Below, in pieces: positions 8,201-16,447 of a stretch of DNA of 64,000 nucleotides. Where the stretch lies: contig CAWFFM010000001.1 of the NCBI GenBank assembly GCA_963815125.1, positions 558,001 through 622,000 of the forward strand, in the 5' to 3' direction. The stretch is from Actinocatenispora sp963815125 (GTDB taxonomy: Bacteria; Actinomycetota; Actinomycetes; Mycobacteriales; Micromonosporaceae). The notes beneath the pieces are model-generated. The model did no database searches and was not told the origin of the DNA. It saw only the letters and a list, made by a program, of their open reading frames with translations. The position numbers and the translations under genes are program-made. Every line of letters starts with the position of its first letter. Position 1 is the first letter of the stretch.

Positions 8201-9101
8201 CGCGCCGTGCCGTGTCGTCCGGTTGCTGCTGGGCCACCCTGCTCAGCGCGATCAGGTCGGCGTCGTCGCGCCCGGTCGCGGTCAGTACGACCGCGACGAT
8301 GACCGGCCAGCTCACCGCAGCATCCACCGGATGGTGCGGGCTGCTCGAAGTGGCCCCGGCCAGGCCGCACACCTCGGCGACGAGCCGAGCGGGCAGTTCG
8401 GGCGCCACGGCGGGAAGCAGTTCACGGACCCGGCCGGTGCAGCGGTCGGCGAGTGCCCGCGCGTCGTCCGGGCCGGGCGGGTGACCGAGCAGGGCAGTGG
8501 CCAGGTGGCGCAGGGCGCGGGCGGCCGGAGCCGGCAGCTGCAGTCCGGTGGCCGGATGGGTGGCGAGCAGTTGGGTCCGGTAGCCGTCCCGGCCGGACTG
8601 CCGGGCGCTGCCGGCCAGCCTGCGTAGCGCGTCGGGCAGATCCTCTGGGGTGCTCCGGCCATGCTGCCCGCCGTCGCTGCGTACGGTCACAGGCCGCTGC
8701 GGGTCCGGTTCGTGCTGGGTCAGCAGATCGATGCGCTCGACCCACCAGGCCCGTGTCGCCAGTACCGGATCGGCCCGCTCGGTGGCTGAGACCGGTGCGG
8801 TCCTGGCAGCCGCCGCGCCGCCGCTGGTCCCGGTGTGCGGAACGCCAGCCAGCCCGATCCCGGTCAGGTAGCCGTCGAGCCCCTGCAGGGCCGAACCGGT
8901 GGCGGCGATGGCGCGGTCGAGGTGCTCGGTGGCCTCGGCCAACTCGGCGATCCATCCGGTGTGCCCGGACTCGTGCATCAACTGTCCGAAGTGGCCGGTC
9001 GCGTCGCGCAACCGGGCGGCCGCCTGCTGTAGTTCAGCCAGCGGGAGGTCCTGTCCGATCCCGCGCAGCCGGCTACCCAGGGACTCGACGAGAGATGACA
9101 T
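8190..9101 (-). CDS. Helical hypothetical protein of the FtsK-type operon
   Basis: The 303-residue protein begins MSSLVESLGSRLRGIGQDLPLAELQQAAARLRDATGHF. Its first 85 residues are predicted to be amphipathic helices like those of WXG/LXG-type or chaperone-like proteins. A Gly/Ala linker of about 30 residues follows, then a largely helical C-terminal domain with HPVDAAVSWPVIVAVVLTATGRDDADL near the end. There is no signal peptide or clear transmembrane helix. It starts five bases after the stop of the small 87-residue protein and overlaps the ATPase gene by 11 bases. I do not recognise it; by position it could be a substrate, adaptor or immunity-like partner of the ATPase. Confidence 0.75.
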   Translation of the reverse strand: MSSLVESLGSRLRGIGQDLPLAELQQAAARLRDATGHFGQLMHESGHTGWIAELAEATEHLDRAIAATGSALQGLDGYLTGIGLAGVPHTGTSGGAAAARTAPVSATERADPVLATRAWWVERIDLLTQHEPDPQRPVTVRSDGGQHGRSTPEDLPDALRRLAGSARQSGRDGYRTQLLATHPATGLQLPAPAARALRHLATALLGHPPGPDDARALADRCTGRVRELLPAVAPELPARLVAEVCGLAGATSSSPHHPVDAAVSWPVIVAVVLTATGRDDADLIALSRVAQQQPDDTARRDGR

Positions 9102-9106
9102 GAGGG

Positions 9107-9370
9107 TCAGAGACTTGCCAGGTAGGTCTGGGCCTGTTCGACGGCGGCGACGGTGACGGCCAGACAGTTGTCGAGTTCCTCGCGGGCCTGGATGAGGGCG
9201 GCCTGCGCGCCTTCCACGGTCTCAGCACCCGAGCCCTCCACCGCGAATGCCAGGTTCTGTTGGGCGGCGTCGAGTTTCTCCGCAGCCATCTGGATGGCCT
9301 GCTGACTCTCCTGGACCTCTTGCACGGCGGCGTGAATGGCCGATTTCACCTCGGCGACATTGACCGTCAT
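9107..9370 (-). CDS. Small helical-hairpin protein, WXG100-like in size, first gene of FtsK-type operon
   Basis: The 87-residue protein is almost entirely two amphipathic helices (about 4-42 and 51-85) joined by a short GSGAETVEG turn, the size and shape of ESX/WXG100 proteins. The WXG motif itself is absent and there are no tryptophans. The ATG has GAGGAG seven bases upstream, a strong start. A small helical hairpin encoded first and an FtsK/SpoIIIE ATPase downstream is the hallmark layout of type VII-like secretion loci, so this may be the secreted or structural small subunit. The assignment rests on architecture, not on sequence identity. Confidence 0.75.
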   Translation of the reverse strand: MTVNVAEVKSAIHAAVQEVQESQQAIQMAAEKLDAAQQNLAFAVEGSGAETVEGAQAALIQAREELDNCLAVTVAAVEQAQTYLASL

Positions 9371-9838
9371 GGACTCTCCTCATGAGCACTGGGCGGGCAG
9401 GCAGTTCCGTGCGAGGAACGTCCGGTGACGGACCGGTACTGCCAGGACGGCCTGCATGCGCCGGTGTGCCGGTCATGCAGAGAACAACACATCATTACCA
9501 ACGTCCAGATTACTTAGCGCAACTGATCTATAACCTTCAGTAACACTAGTGTCGTCCGTGATCCGCTCCGCTCCCGGGTCGACTGTCTGGTCTGCGAGCT
9601 TGCTACCCAAGTATGTCGCCAACTGGCGGACAGGCAAATGGTGCGTACTTTGCTTTGCTCTCCGTACCCGGTGTTACGCCTGATCCCGCTCCGGCATCTC
9701 GTGCTGACCTGGCGGGACGTCTGCACCGGAAGGATCTCATCGCCTCACGCTCCGTATGCGGCCAGAGCTGCGGGCCGTGAGCGTTCCTCACCGGTCCCGC
9801 TGTCCGGGCCGCAGGTCGGTCGCCGGTACGCTCGCCGG
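9371..9838. promoter_or_regulatory. Divergent promoter region between the FtsK-type operon and nucS
   Basis: I see no convincing gene in this 468-base gap. The stretch 9490-9560 is locally AT-rich for this genome and includes, on the minus strand, a TATAGA-like box suited to drive the operon starting at 9370. A perfect 10-bp palindrome, ACACTAGTGT, lies at 9543-9552. The nucS end has TACGCT six bases before its start codon. Confidence 0.45.
9827..9832 (+). promoter_or_regulatory. -10-like box placed for a leaderless nucS mRNA
   Basis: TACGCT ends six bases before the GTG at 9839, and no ribosome binding site is visible. The same box and spacing recur at other genes in the window, which supports a leaderless transcript. 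Confidence 0.5.
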
Positions 9839-10498
9839 GTGCGTCTGCTGATCGCTGTCTGCCAGGTCGACTACATCGGTCGCCTCACCGCCCACCTGCC
9901 GATGGCGCCGCGACTGATCATGGTCAAGGCCGACGGTTCGGTGTCGGTGCACGCCGACGACCGGGCATACAAGCCGCTCAACTGGATGAGCCCGCCCTGC
10001 CGGGTACAGGAGGCGCCCGGCGTCTGGCGGGTGATCAACAAGGCCGGCGAGGAACTGCGCATCACCATCGACGAGGTCATCCACGACTCGCGACACGAAC
10101 TCGGCGTCGACCCCGGGCTGCAGAAGGACGGCGTGGAGGCGCATCTGCAGGAACTCCTCGCCGAACACCCGGACACCTTCGGGGACGGCTTCACCCTGGT
10201 CCGACGGGAGTACCCGACCGCGATCGGCCCGGTCGACCTGCTGTGCCGGGACGCCACCGGCGCATGCGTGGCGGTGGAGATCAAACGGCGCGGTGAGATC
10301 GACGGCGTCGAACAACTGACCCGCTACCTCGAACTGCTCAACCGGGACCCGCTGCTCGCCCCGGTGGCCGGCATCTTCGCTGCCCAGGAGATCAAGCCAC
10401 AGGCCCGGGTACTGGCCACCGACCGTGGCATCCGGTGCGTCACCGTCGACTACCACAAGCTGCGCGGTATGGGCAGCGACGAACTCACGCTCTTCTGA
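9839..10498 (+). CDS. nucS: Mismatch-specific endonuclease NucS (EndoMS)
   Basis: The 219-residue protein matches NucS/EndoMS, the nuclease that initiates non-canonical mismatch repair in actinobacteria lacking MutS/MutL by cutting both strands at a mismatch. The N-terminal DNA-binding domain (1-110) includes LNWMSPPCRV. The C-terminal RecB-like nuclease domain shows D133 in PVDLLCRD and E147-K149 in VAVEIKRRG, the PD-(D/E)xK triad. The last residues, DELTLF, resemble a sliding-clamp-binding peptide, which the family uses to couple to replication. The GTG at 9839 fits the conserved VRLLIAVCQVDYIGRL beginning; the open frame upstream of it is not typical of the family. The gene stands alone between oppositely oriented neighbours. 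Confidence 0.95.
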   Translation: MRLLIAVCQVDYIGRLTAHLPMAPRLIMVKADGSVSVHADDRAYKPLNWMSPPCRVQEAPGVWRVINKAGEELRITIDEVIHDSRHELGVDPGLQKDGVEAHLQELLAEHPDTFGDGFTLVRREYPTAIGPVDLLCRDATGACVAVEIKRRGEIDGVEQLTRYLELLNRDPLLAPVAGIFAAQEIKPQARVLATDRGIRCVTVDYHKLRGMGSDELTLF

Positions 10499-10515
10499 GA
10501 CTGCCGGGCGGTATC

Positions 10516-12045
10516 TCAGCGCCGCCCGTGCACCAGTCGGACCAGCCGGGTGACCAGATCGTCGGTACGCCGCGAGCGGGTGAACGACAACACCGGCATC
10601 GGGGTACGGAACCTGCGGCGGGCGATCGCCTTGGGACGGCAGAACTCCCGGAGACCGTCGGCACCGTGGATCCGGCCGAAGCCCGAATCGCCGACCCCAC
10701 CGAACGGCAGCGCGGGGAGCCCGACGAACGCCATCGCCGAATTGACCGAGGTCATGCCGGAACGCATCCGCCGCGCCGTGTCCATCGCCCGGCGCCGACC
10801 GAAGATGGACGCACCAAGGCCGTACGGTGTCGCGTTGACCCGCCGCACAGCTTCGTCCAGGTCCGGCACCCGGTTCACGGTCAGGGTCGGGCCGAAGGTC
10901 TCCTCCTGTACGGCAACGGAATCCTCCGGCACATCCACCAGGATCGTCGGATGAACGTACGGTGGCTGCACCGCCCCGGCGCCACCGAGCGTCGCGTGGC
11001 CACCCCGGGCCAGCGCATCCTCGATGTGCGTACGGATCACGTCCAACTGGCCCGGCATGGTGATCGGCCCCAGGTCGGCGGAGTCGTCGTCGCCGACCCG
11101 CAGCGTCCGCGCCCGCGCCACCAGCTTGTCCACGAACGTATCGGCCACCTGGTCGAGCACGTACACCCGCTCGATCCCCACGCAGGTCTGTCCGGCGTTG
11201 CTCATCCCCGCCCAGACCGCCGCGTCGGCCGCGTCGTCGAGGTCTGCGTCCACGTCGACGATCATGGCGTCCTTGCCGCCGCATTCGACCAGCACCGGGG
11301 TGAGGGTCTGCGCGCAGGCCGCCATGACCTTCTTGCCGGTACGGGTGGATCCGGTGAAGGCCATCTTGTCCACCCCGGCCGTACACAGCGCCGCGCCGGT
11401 GCTGCCCAGGCCGTGCACGACCTGGAACACCGGGGCGTCGCCCACCGCCTCGGCGAACGTGTCGACCAGCCACTGGCCGACCGCCGGGGTGTACTCGCTG
11501 GGCTTGAACACCACCGCGTTGCCGGCAGCCAGCGCGTAGGCGATGGAGCCCATCGGGGTGAAGACCGGATAGTTCCACGGCCCGAGCACGCCGACCACGC
11601 CGAACGGCTGGTACTCCAGGACCGCCGAATGGTCGGGCATGAACAGGCTGCCCCGTACCCGTCGGGGCCCGAGCACCCGACGTGCGTGCCTGCTGGCCCA
11701 GGCCAGATGGTCGACGGTGACGGTGACCTCGAGCAGCGCGTCGCCGACCGGCTTGCCACCTTCCCGGTGCACGAGCTGGGCGAGTTCCGGCAGCCGCCGG
11801 GCCATCGCGACCCGCCACCGGCGCAGCCGTTCGGCCCGTCCGTCGAAGCCGAGTCCGGCCCACCAGCCGGCCGCGTCCCGGGCCCGGGACACCGCGGCGC
11901 GCACCGCTTCGTCGTCGGCCACGGGGAAGCGCCCGACCACCTCGCCACTGGACGGGTTCGTGGACACCAGCTTTCCGGCCTCGACCACCGGCGCCCCGGG
12001 CACCGCCGTCCCCGAACTGGCTGCATCGCGCGTCTCGGCCGTCAT
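10516..12045 (-). CDS. NAD(P)-dependent aldehyde dehydrogenase
   Basis: The 509-residue protein is a standard-length aldehyde dehydrogenase that oxidises an aldehyde to its acid. Recognisable parts are the cofactor-binding FGVVGVLGPWNYP and FTGSTRTGKKV, the general-base region LVECGGKDAMIV, the catalytic-cysteine segment NAGQTCVGIERVYV, and EETFGPTLTV. The specific aldehyde is not evident; the divergence of the C-terminal tail (RFRTPMPVLSFTRSRRTDDL) fits the class resembling succinate-semialdehyde or betaine-aldehyde enzymes only loosely. The ATG at 12045 has GGAG four bases upstream. The stop converges on nucS with a 17-base gap holding a weak 7-bp inverted repeat. Confidence 0.9.
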   Translation of the reverse strand: MTAETRDAASSGTAVPGAPVVEAGKLVSTNPSSGEVVGRFPVADDEAVRAAVSRARDAAGWWAGLGFDGRAERLRRWRVAMARRLPELAQLVHREGGKPVGDALLEVTVTVDHLAWASRHARRVLGPRRVRGSLFMPDHSAVLEYQPFGVVGVLGPWNYPVFTPMGSIAYALAAGNAVVFKPSEYTPAVGQWLVDTFAEAVGDAPVFQVVHGLGSTGAALCTAGVDKMAFTGSTRTGKKVMAACAQTLTPVLVECGGKDAMIVDVDADLDDAADAAVWAGMSNAGQTCVGIERVYVLDQVADTFVDKLVARARTLRVGDDDSADLGPITMPGQLDVIRTHIEDALARGGHATLGGAGAVQPPYVHPTILVDVPEDSVAVQEETFGPTLTVNRVPDLDEAVRRVNATPYGLGASIFGRRRAMDTARRMRSGMTSVNSAMAFVGLPALPFGGVGDSGFGRIHGADGLREFCRPKAIARRRFRTPMPVLSFTRSRRTDDLVTRLVRLVHGRR

Positions 12046-12217
12046 AGCTCCGAGTCTAGGCCGTACCGGTACCCGACGGTAACCGTCGCCGTCGCTCGTC
12101 CCTGATGTCCGGATCCGCGCCGACCGACGCCGGATCCCAGGTGCCCGGGAGGGCCACCCGCCGCTACCGCAGCTGTCCGGCCGAATGCTCCGTCGGCCCG
12201 GCCGTGGATGCCCGGAG

Positions 12218-12961
12218 TCAGGTCGTGGGCGGGTCGAGGCGGAGCCGGCGGGCGTACAGCCGGTCGTAGAACGGCTGGTGGTGGGCGCTGAACTCGGCCA
12301 GTTGCGGGGTGTTGGCCGCGGTATGGGTGTAGCGGGTCGTCCGGGCGTGTACGCCACTGCTCGCGGCGACGCCGGCGTGCCATTCCCCGGTCCGCCGCCA
12401 TTCCCGGCGTTGGCCGGGCCGCCAGCGCAGCGCCTCCGGCCGGTACGGCAGGGCCACCTCGCGGCAGTACGCCGACACCGTCTCGGCCGGTCGGTCGGCG
12501 AGATCCTGGGAGTCGAGTACCACCGGTTGCCGCCCGCCGGCGGCGAGTACCGCTTCGTACAGCTCGTACATCGTTTCCAGGCCAATGTCGGCCCGGCACA
12601 TCCCTGGATCGATGGCGTAGAACGACCGGGCGATCTCGTCGGGCCGCCGGATCAAAAACGTGTGCCGGGCCCCGACCAGGAAACCGGTGTCGGCCAGTAC
12701 GGCCGGGTAGCGGTTGTCCGTGGTGTCCTTGAAGAAGACGCCACAACGGGCCGCGTGGGCACGCAGTTGACCGATCAGCTCGACATGCCCGTGTACCACC
12801 GTGTCGCCCACCTCGGTCTCGCCGTGGTCGGTGACGTTGCAGAACGGCTCGTGCAGGGCGAGCAGGTCGCCGCGTTCGAGCATGATGCGGAAGAACGCGG
12901 TGGATCGGGAGCGTGGTGCGCTCCACAGCGCGATGATGGGGTGCGCCGGTGCCGACGCCAT
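12218..12961 (-). CDS. Sulfotransferase-like P-loop protein
   Basis: The 247-residue protein starts MASAPAHPIIALWSAPRSRSTAFFRIMLERGD. The APRSRSTAFFR element resembles the 5'-phosphosulfate-binding loop of PAPS sulfotransferases, and LHEPF and FLIRRPDEIARSFYAI match later conserved strands, including the 3'-phosphate-binding Arg/Ser. Family members of this short type are often annotated as sulfotransferases without a known acceptor. The ATG at 12961 has a strong AGGAGA site five bases upstream. It follows the SDR gene at 13036-13743 in the same direction with a 74-base gap, so the two may form an operon. The acceptor substrate is unknown. Confidence 0.75.
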   Translation of the reverse strand: MASAPAHPIIALWSAPRSRSTAFFRIMLERGDLLALHEPFCNVTDHGETEVGDTVVHGHVELIGQLRAHAARCGVFFKDTTDNRYPAVLADTGFLVGARHTFLIRRPDEIARSFYAIDPGMCRADIGLETMYELYEAVLAAGGRQPVVLDSQDLADRPAETVSAYCREVALPYRPEALRWRPGQRREWRRTGEWHAGVAASSGVHARTTRYTHTAANTPQLAEFSAHHQPFYDRLYARRLRLDPPTT

Positions 12962-13035
12962 GACTGTCTCCTTCCGACGATCGGGGCGTGGCGGGAGCAT
13001 CCCGCAGCCGTGCCGGATCCAGCGGCCCGGCCGGC

Positions 13036-13743
13036 CTAGTCGGTGTCCAGATGCGTACTCAGGATGTCAGCGGCGACCGTGACCGGGGAGGGCAGCTCGC
13101 CGCGCTCGGCGAGACCGACGAACCGGGCATGGCTCGGGAAGTACACGTCGCCGTGTCCGCGCAGTACCGCCTGCATGTCGGTGTCCATCACCCCCGGGTT
13201 GACGTTCGCGACCCGGACCCGGTCCTGGTCGGCGTACTGCTCGGCCAGCGTATTGAAGAACATCTCCGCGCCCGCCTTGGTCGCGCAGTAGGTGGCCCAT
13301 CCGCCGATCGGGCGGGCGGCCGCGCCGGAGGAGACGTACAGGATCCGTACCGGTCGGGTACCGCCCGCCGCAGCCAGGAACTCGTTGGTCAGCAGCATCG
13401 GTGCGACCAGATTCACCGTGGTGGTGCCGGTGATGCGCGTGGCGTCCAGGGTGCCGACCGCGCCGACCGGCTCGACCGAACCGGCGTTGTGGATCAGCAC
13501 CAGCGGCCCGTCGGTATCGGCGTCGAGGAACTCGGCGAGCTCGCCGCGGCCGACCAGGGCGGTCGGGTCGGACAGGTCGGCGGTACGCAGCCTGACCCGG
13601 CCCGGCTCGTCGTCGGCCAGTGTCCGCTGCGCCGCGGTGAAGCGCCGCCCGATGGCCAGTACCCGGTGCCCACGCCGGGTCAGGCCGTCGAACAGCGCTG
13701 CGCCGAGCCCGCGGGACACCCCGGTCACCACGGTTGTCGCCAT
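13036..13743 (-). CDS. Short-chain dehydrogenase/reductase (SDR)
   Basis: The 235-residue protein is a classical SDR with the nucleotide-binding TGVSRGLG motif at about residues 7-14, LIHNAGSVEP (NNAG-equivalent), the catalytic serine in LYVSSGAAA and the YCATK catalytic Tyr/Lys pair. The NHNAG and VNPGVMDTDMQ patterns resemble the sepiapterin-reductase or benzil-reductase-like branch, which reduces a ketone with NADPH, but the substrate is not determined. The ATG has GAGGAG upstream. It is divergent from the 3-hydroxyacyl-CoA dehydrogenase gene at 13892 and precedes the sulfotransferase-like gene. Confidence 0.88.
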   Translation of the reverse strand: MATTVVTGVSRGLGAALFDGLTRRGHRVLAIGRRFTAAQRTLADDEPGRVRLRTADLSDPTALVGRGELAEFLDADTDGPLVLIHNAGSVEPVGAVGTLDATRITGTTTVNLVAPMLLTNEFLAAAGGTRPVRILYVSSGAAARPIGGWATYCATKAGAEMFFNTLAEQYADQDRVRVANVNPGVMDTDMQAVLRGHGDVYFPSHARFVGLAERGELPSPVTVAADILSTHLDTD

Positions 13744-13891
13744 CTGCGCTCCTCACGGTCCTCGGCCGCGTACCGGCCGTCCGACAGTCACCGTACGGGT
13801 GGCCGCCGCGCCGGGCATGGCAGGATCGGCGGACAGCAACGGTGTGGACCGCTACCGCGGGCACACGGACTGTGTCGACAGGGAGGTCACG

Positions 13892-15487
13892 GTGGCGGAC
13901 GGGATCGGTACGGTCGGGGTCGTCGGGTTGGGCACGATGGGTGCCGGGATCGTCGAGGTGTTCGCCCGCTCCGGGCTGTCGGTGGTCGCCCTGGAGATCG
14001 ACGAGGCGGCGCTGCAACGCGGTCGTGACGCGCTGCACCGGTCGACCGACCGCGCGGTGTCGCGGGGCAAACTTTCCGGCGGACAGGCCGAGGAGATCCT
14101 CTCCCGCATCACCTTCAGCACCAGCTATGCGGACCTGTCCGGCGCGGATCTGGTGGTCGAGGCGGCCCCCGAACGGATGGGTATCAAGCGGCAGATCTTC
14201 ACCGAACTGGACCGGGTATGCCCGCCGCACGCGATCCTGGCCAGCAACACCAGTTCGCTGTCGGTCACCGAGATCGCCCACCAGACCGGCCGCCCGGACC
14301 GGGTACTGGGCATGCACTTCTTCAACCCGGCGCCGGTGATGAAGCTGGTCGAGGTGATCGGCACGGTCAGTACCGACCCGGCGGTGGTACTGACCGTGGT
14401 CGAGTTGTGCGCCAGGCTGGGCAAGACCCCGGTCACGGTCACCGACCGGGCCGGCTTCGTGGCCAACTACCTGCTGCTCGGCTACCTCAACCAGGCAGCC
14501 TGGCTGTACCAGGACGGGGTGCTGGGTCGCCGTGAACTCGACGAGGCGATGCAGGCCGGTGCGGGCCTGCCGATGGGTCCGCTGACCCTGATGGACCTCA
14601 TCGGCATCGACACCATCGTGGAGATCCTGGACACCATCCACGCCTACGGCGGTGCCAGCCGCCGGCACACCGCCGCGCCGGTGCTGCGTCAGTTGGCCGC
14701 CGCCGGCATGTTGGGCCGCAAGACCGGTCAGGGCTTCTACCGTTACCAGAAGCCCGGTTCGGGGCGACTGGCCGAGGACGAGGTGCCGGCCAGCGCGCCG
14801 CCCGCCGGGCCGGCCCCCCGTACGGTCGCGGTGCTCGGCGATCCGGCGGCCGCCGAGGCGTTCGAGCAGGCCGGTGCGGATGTCCGGCACCGGGACGCCG
14901 ACTCGTCCGATGTGGACACTGCGGTGGCCGGTACGGACCTGGTGGTGTGCGGTGGCCAGGTGCCTGTCGAGACCTTCGCCCAACTCGGCAAGTCGGTCGG
15001 CCCCGGGACGGTACTGGCGGTGGATTCCTCGACCGTGTCGGTGATCGAGCGGGCGATGGCCAGCGGCATACCGGAGCGGGTGGTGGGTCTGCATCTGAGC
15101 GGCGGCCTGGTGGAGATCGCCCGTACGGTCCGGACCTCGACGGACACCGTGTCGGCTGCCCGCGCCGCCGCCGCGGTACTGGACCGGCCGGCCGTACTGC
15201 TCGCCGAGCGGGCCGGTCTTGTGGTCGACGCCCTGCTGGTGCCGTACCTCAACGACGCGGTCGCCATGCTGTCCGCCGGCTACGCCGATGCGGACGGCAT
15301 CGACCATGCCATGACGCTGGGCTGCGGCTATCCGGAAGGCCCGATCGCGCTCGCCGACCGGCTGGGTCCGGAGGCGGTCCTACGTACGGCGGAGGCCATC
15401 CACCGCGAATCCGGCGAGCCGGGAGTGGCGCCGGCGCCACTGCTGCGGCAGCTGGCCGCGGCGGGCCGGGCACTACGGGACCGCTGA
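13892..15487 (+). CDS. Two-module 3-hydroxyacyl-CoA dehydrogenase
   Basis: The 531-residue protein starts at GTG 13892 with GGGAGG five bases upstream. Residues 1-185 are the NAD-binding domain (VGVVGLGTMGAGIVEVF, NTSSLSVTEIA, GMHFFNPAPVMKLVEVI) and about 185-285 the first C-terminal domain (DRAGFVANYLLLGYLNQAAW, AGLPMGPLTLMDLIGID). The second half repeats the plan: a degenerate Rossmann-like part (RTVAVLGDPAAAEAFEQAG, without the glycine fingerprint) and a second C-terminal domain (GCGYPEGPIALADRLG). This is the layout of the roughly 500-residue PaaH-type enzymes of beta-oxidation and phenylacetate catabolism, but no paa genes are nearby. A perfect 19-bp hairpin follows the stop. Confidence 0.9.
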   Translation: MADGIGTVGVVGLGTMGAGIVEVFARSGLSVVALEIDEAALQRGRDALHRSTDRAVSRGKLSGGQAEEILSRITFSTSYADLSGADLVVEAAPERMGIKRQIFTELDRVCPPHAILASNTSSLSVTEIAHQTGRPDRVLGMHFFNPAPVMKLVEVIGTVSTDPAVVLTVVELCARLGKTPVTVTDRAGFVANYLLLGYLNQAAWLYQDGVLGRRELDEAMQAGAGLPMGPLTLMDLIGIDTIVEILDTIHAYGGASRRHTAAPVLRQLAAAGMLGRKTGQGFYRYQKPGSGRLAEDEVPASAPPAGPAPRTVAVLGDPAAAEAFEQAGADVRHRDADSSDVDTAVAGTDLVVCGGQVPVETFAQLGKSVGPGTVLAVDSSTVSVIERAMASGIPERVVGLHLSGGLVEIARTVRTSTDTVSAARAAAAVLDRPAVLLAERAGLVVDALLVPYLNDAVAMLSAGYADADGIDHAMTLGCGYPEGPIALADRLGPEAVLRTAEAIHRESGEPGVAPAPLLRQLAAAGRALRDR

Positions 15488-15496
15488 ACCCGCTCT

Positions 15497-15540
15497 CCCG
15501 CGCGCCGTCGGTCGGCGGCAACCGACCGACGGCGCGCGGG
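15497..15540 (+). terminator. Strong terminator hairpin after the 3-hydroxyacyl-CoA dehydrogenase
   Basis: A perfect 19-bp GC-rich inverted repeat (15497-15515 and 15522-15540) encloses the six-base loop CGGCAA, starting nine bases after the stop codon. There is no T-run. Confidence 0.85.
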
Positions 15541-15564
15541 AACGTCCGACGAGTGTGGACGCTC

Positions 15565-15570
15565 TATGCT
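15565..15570 (+). promoter_or_regulatory. -10-like box for a leaderless transcript
   Basis: TATGCT ends six bases before the ATG at 15577 and no ribosome site precedes the start. Spacing and sequence match the boxes at nucS and at 16037. Confidence 0.5.
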
Positions 15571-15576
15571 CGACGC

Positions 15577-15987
15577 ATGGCAGAGAGTCGCGGGGAGCGG
15601 GCAGCACAGCTCCGCACCGAGCAGCCGGGTCTGACGGCCGAGGATGTCGCCGGGTCGTTCGCGGCCCGGCAGGCCCTGGGGCCGGACGCCGAGGAGGCGG
15701 TCATCCAGGCCTTCCTCGAACGGACCGGCCACGCGATCGACGCCCGGGTCGAGGAACGGCTGGCCGAGCGGCAACTGGCCGCCCTGCCGCCCAGGCCGTC
15801 CGGACCTCAGGCACCGCCCTCCGGTGTCGACCGCACGCCACTGGCGTTGGCCATCGTGTCGCTGGGCGCCGGCATCCCGCTCACCGGGATCGCCACCCAG
15901 TTCCAGGGCAGCGGGCTGATCGCCGTCGTGGTGATCTGGGCGGCCATCGCGCTGATCAACGTGGTCTACAACCGCAGCAGGCAGTGA
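15577..15987 (+). CDS. Small two-helix membrane protein
   Basis: The 136-residue protein has a soluble, charged N-terminal half (residues 1-85) with EDVAGSFAARQALGPDAEEAVIQAFLERTGHAIDARVEERLAER, probably helical. Two hydrophobic segments follow (PLALAIVSLGAGIPLTGIA and GLIAVVVIWAAIALINVVY), ending in NRSRQ inside the cell. Similar 2-TM proteins with a cytoplasmic helical N-terminus are common in actinobacteria and have no known function. It appears to be a single gene, bounded by the strong upstream terminator and its own leaderless-type promoter. Confidence 0.75.
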   Translation: MAESRGERAAQLRTEQPGLTAEDVAGSFAARQALGPDAEEAVIQAFLERTGHAIDARVEERLAERQLAALPPRPSGPQAPPSGVDRTPLALAIVSLGAGIPLTGIATQFQGSGLIAVVVIWAAIALINVVYNRSRQ

Positions 15988-16024
15988 GGTCGGGCCGGAC
16001 TCGGTAGCTGCTCCGGGGGACTCG

Positions 16025-16030
16025 TACGCT
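16025..16030 (+). promoter_or_regulatory. -10-like box for a leaderless transcript
   Basis: TACGCT ends six bases before the GTG at 16037, with no ribosome site; the same arrangement as at 9827-9832. Confidence 0.5.
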
Positions 16031-16036
16031 CGAGCC

Positions 16037-16366
16037 GTGAGCCCTCGGCGCAACCGTCGCGACGGCCGGACGACCGGCCGGCCGTCACCCACCGACGACG
16101 GCACCCGGACCCGGCACGGGGTGGAAGCGGTCGAGTCGTGGCCGGACGGCCAGTGGCGGGTCCGGCCGGTGTCCGGTTCGCAGGACAAGGTGTACCGGTG
16201 TCCGGGCTGCGACCAGGAGATCCGTCCAGGTACCGGCCATGTTGTCGCGTGGCCGGCCGACGGTGCGGTGGACGAGCGGCGGCATTGGCACACCGGGTGC
16301 TGGCGGGCCCGGCAGCGTCGTGGACCCACCATCATGCGTTCCCGCAACGCACCCCGGTACGGCTGA
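16037..16366 (+). CDS. Small zinc-ribbon-like conserved actinobacterial protein
   Basis: The 109-residue protein has a basic, disordered N-terminus (PRRNRRDGRTTGRPS) and a central domain with YRCPGCDQEIRPGTGHVVAW and RRHWHTGCWRARQ. Cys-x2-Cys plus His-x-Gly-Cys are suitable zinc ligands, and the basic tails suggest nucleic-acid contact. Homologues in actinobacteria are often labelled ATP/GTP-binding without evidence. It is followed by the alpha/beta hydrolase gene 82 bases downstream in the same direction. Confidence 0.75.
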   Translation: MSPRRNRRDGRTTGRPSPTDDGTRTRHGVEAVESWPDGQWRVRPVSGSQDKVYRCPGCDQEIRPGTGHVVAWPADGAVDERRHWHTGCWRARQRRGPTIMRSRNAPRYG

Positions 16367-16447
16367 GTCCGGTGCCACGGTGATCCGGACGACCTGGCCC
16401 ACCGGCGAGGAGCACCGGTACCGGCCAGCGTGCCAGACTGGGCCACC

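Noticed and set aside
9514..9726. Small minus-strand open frame in the gap before nucS
   Set aside because: No ribosome site or plausible start, and it spans the AT-rich promoter-like segment.
13067..15307. 746-codon minus-strand open frame
   Set aside because: It lies antisense to the SDR/dehydrogenase pair, is rich in Arg, Gly, His and Gln, and has no ribosome site; the plus-strand dehydrogenase is clearly the real gene.
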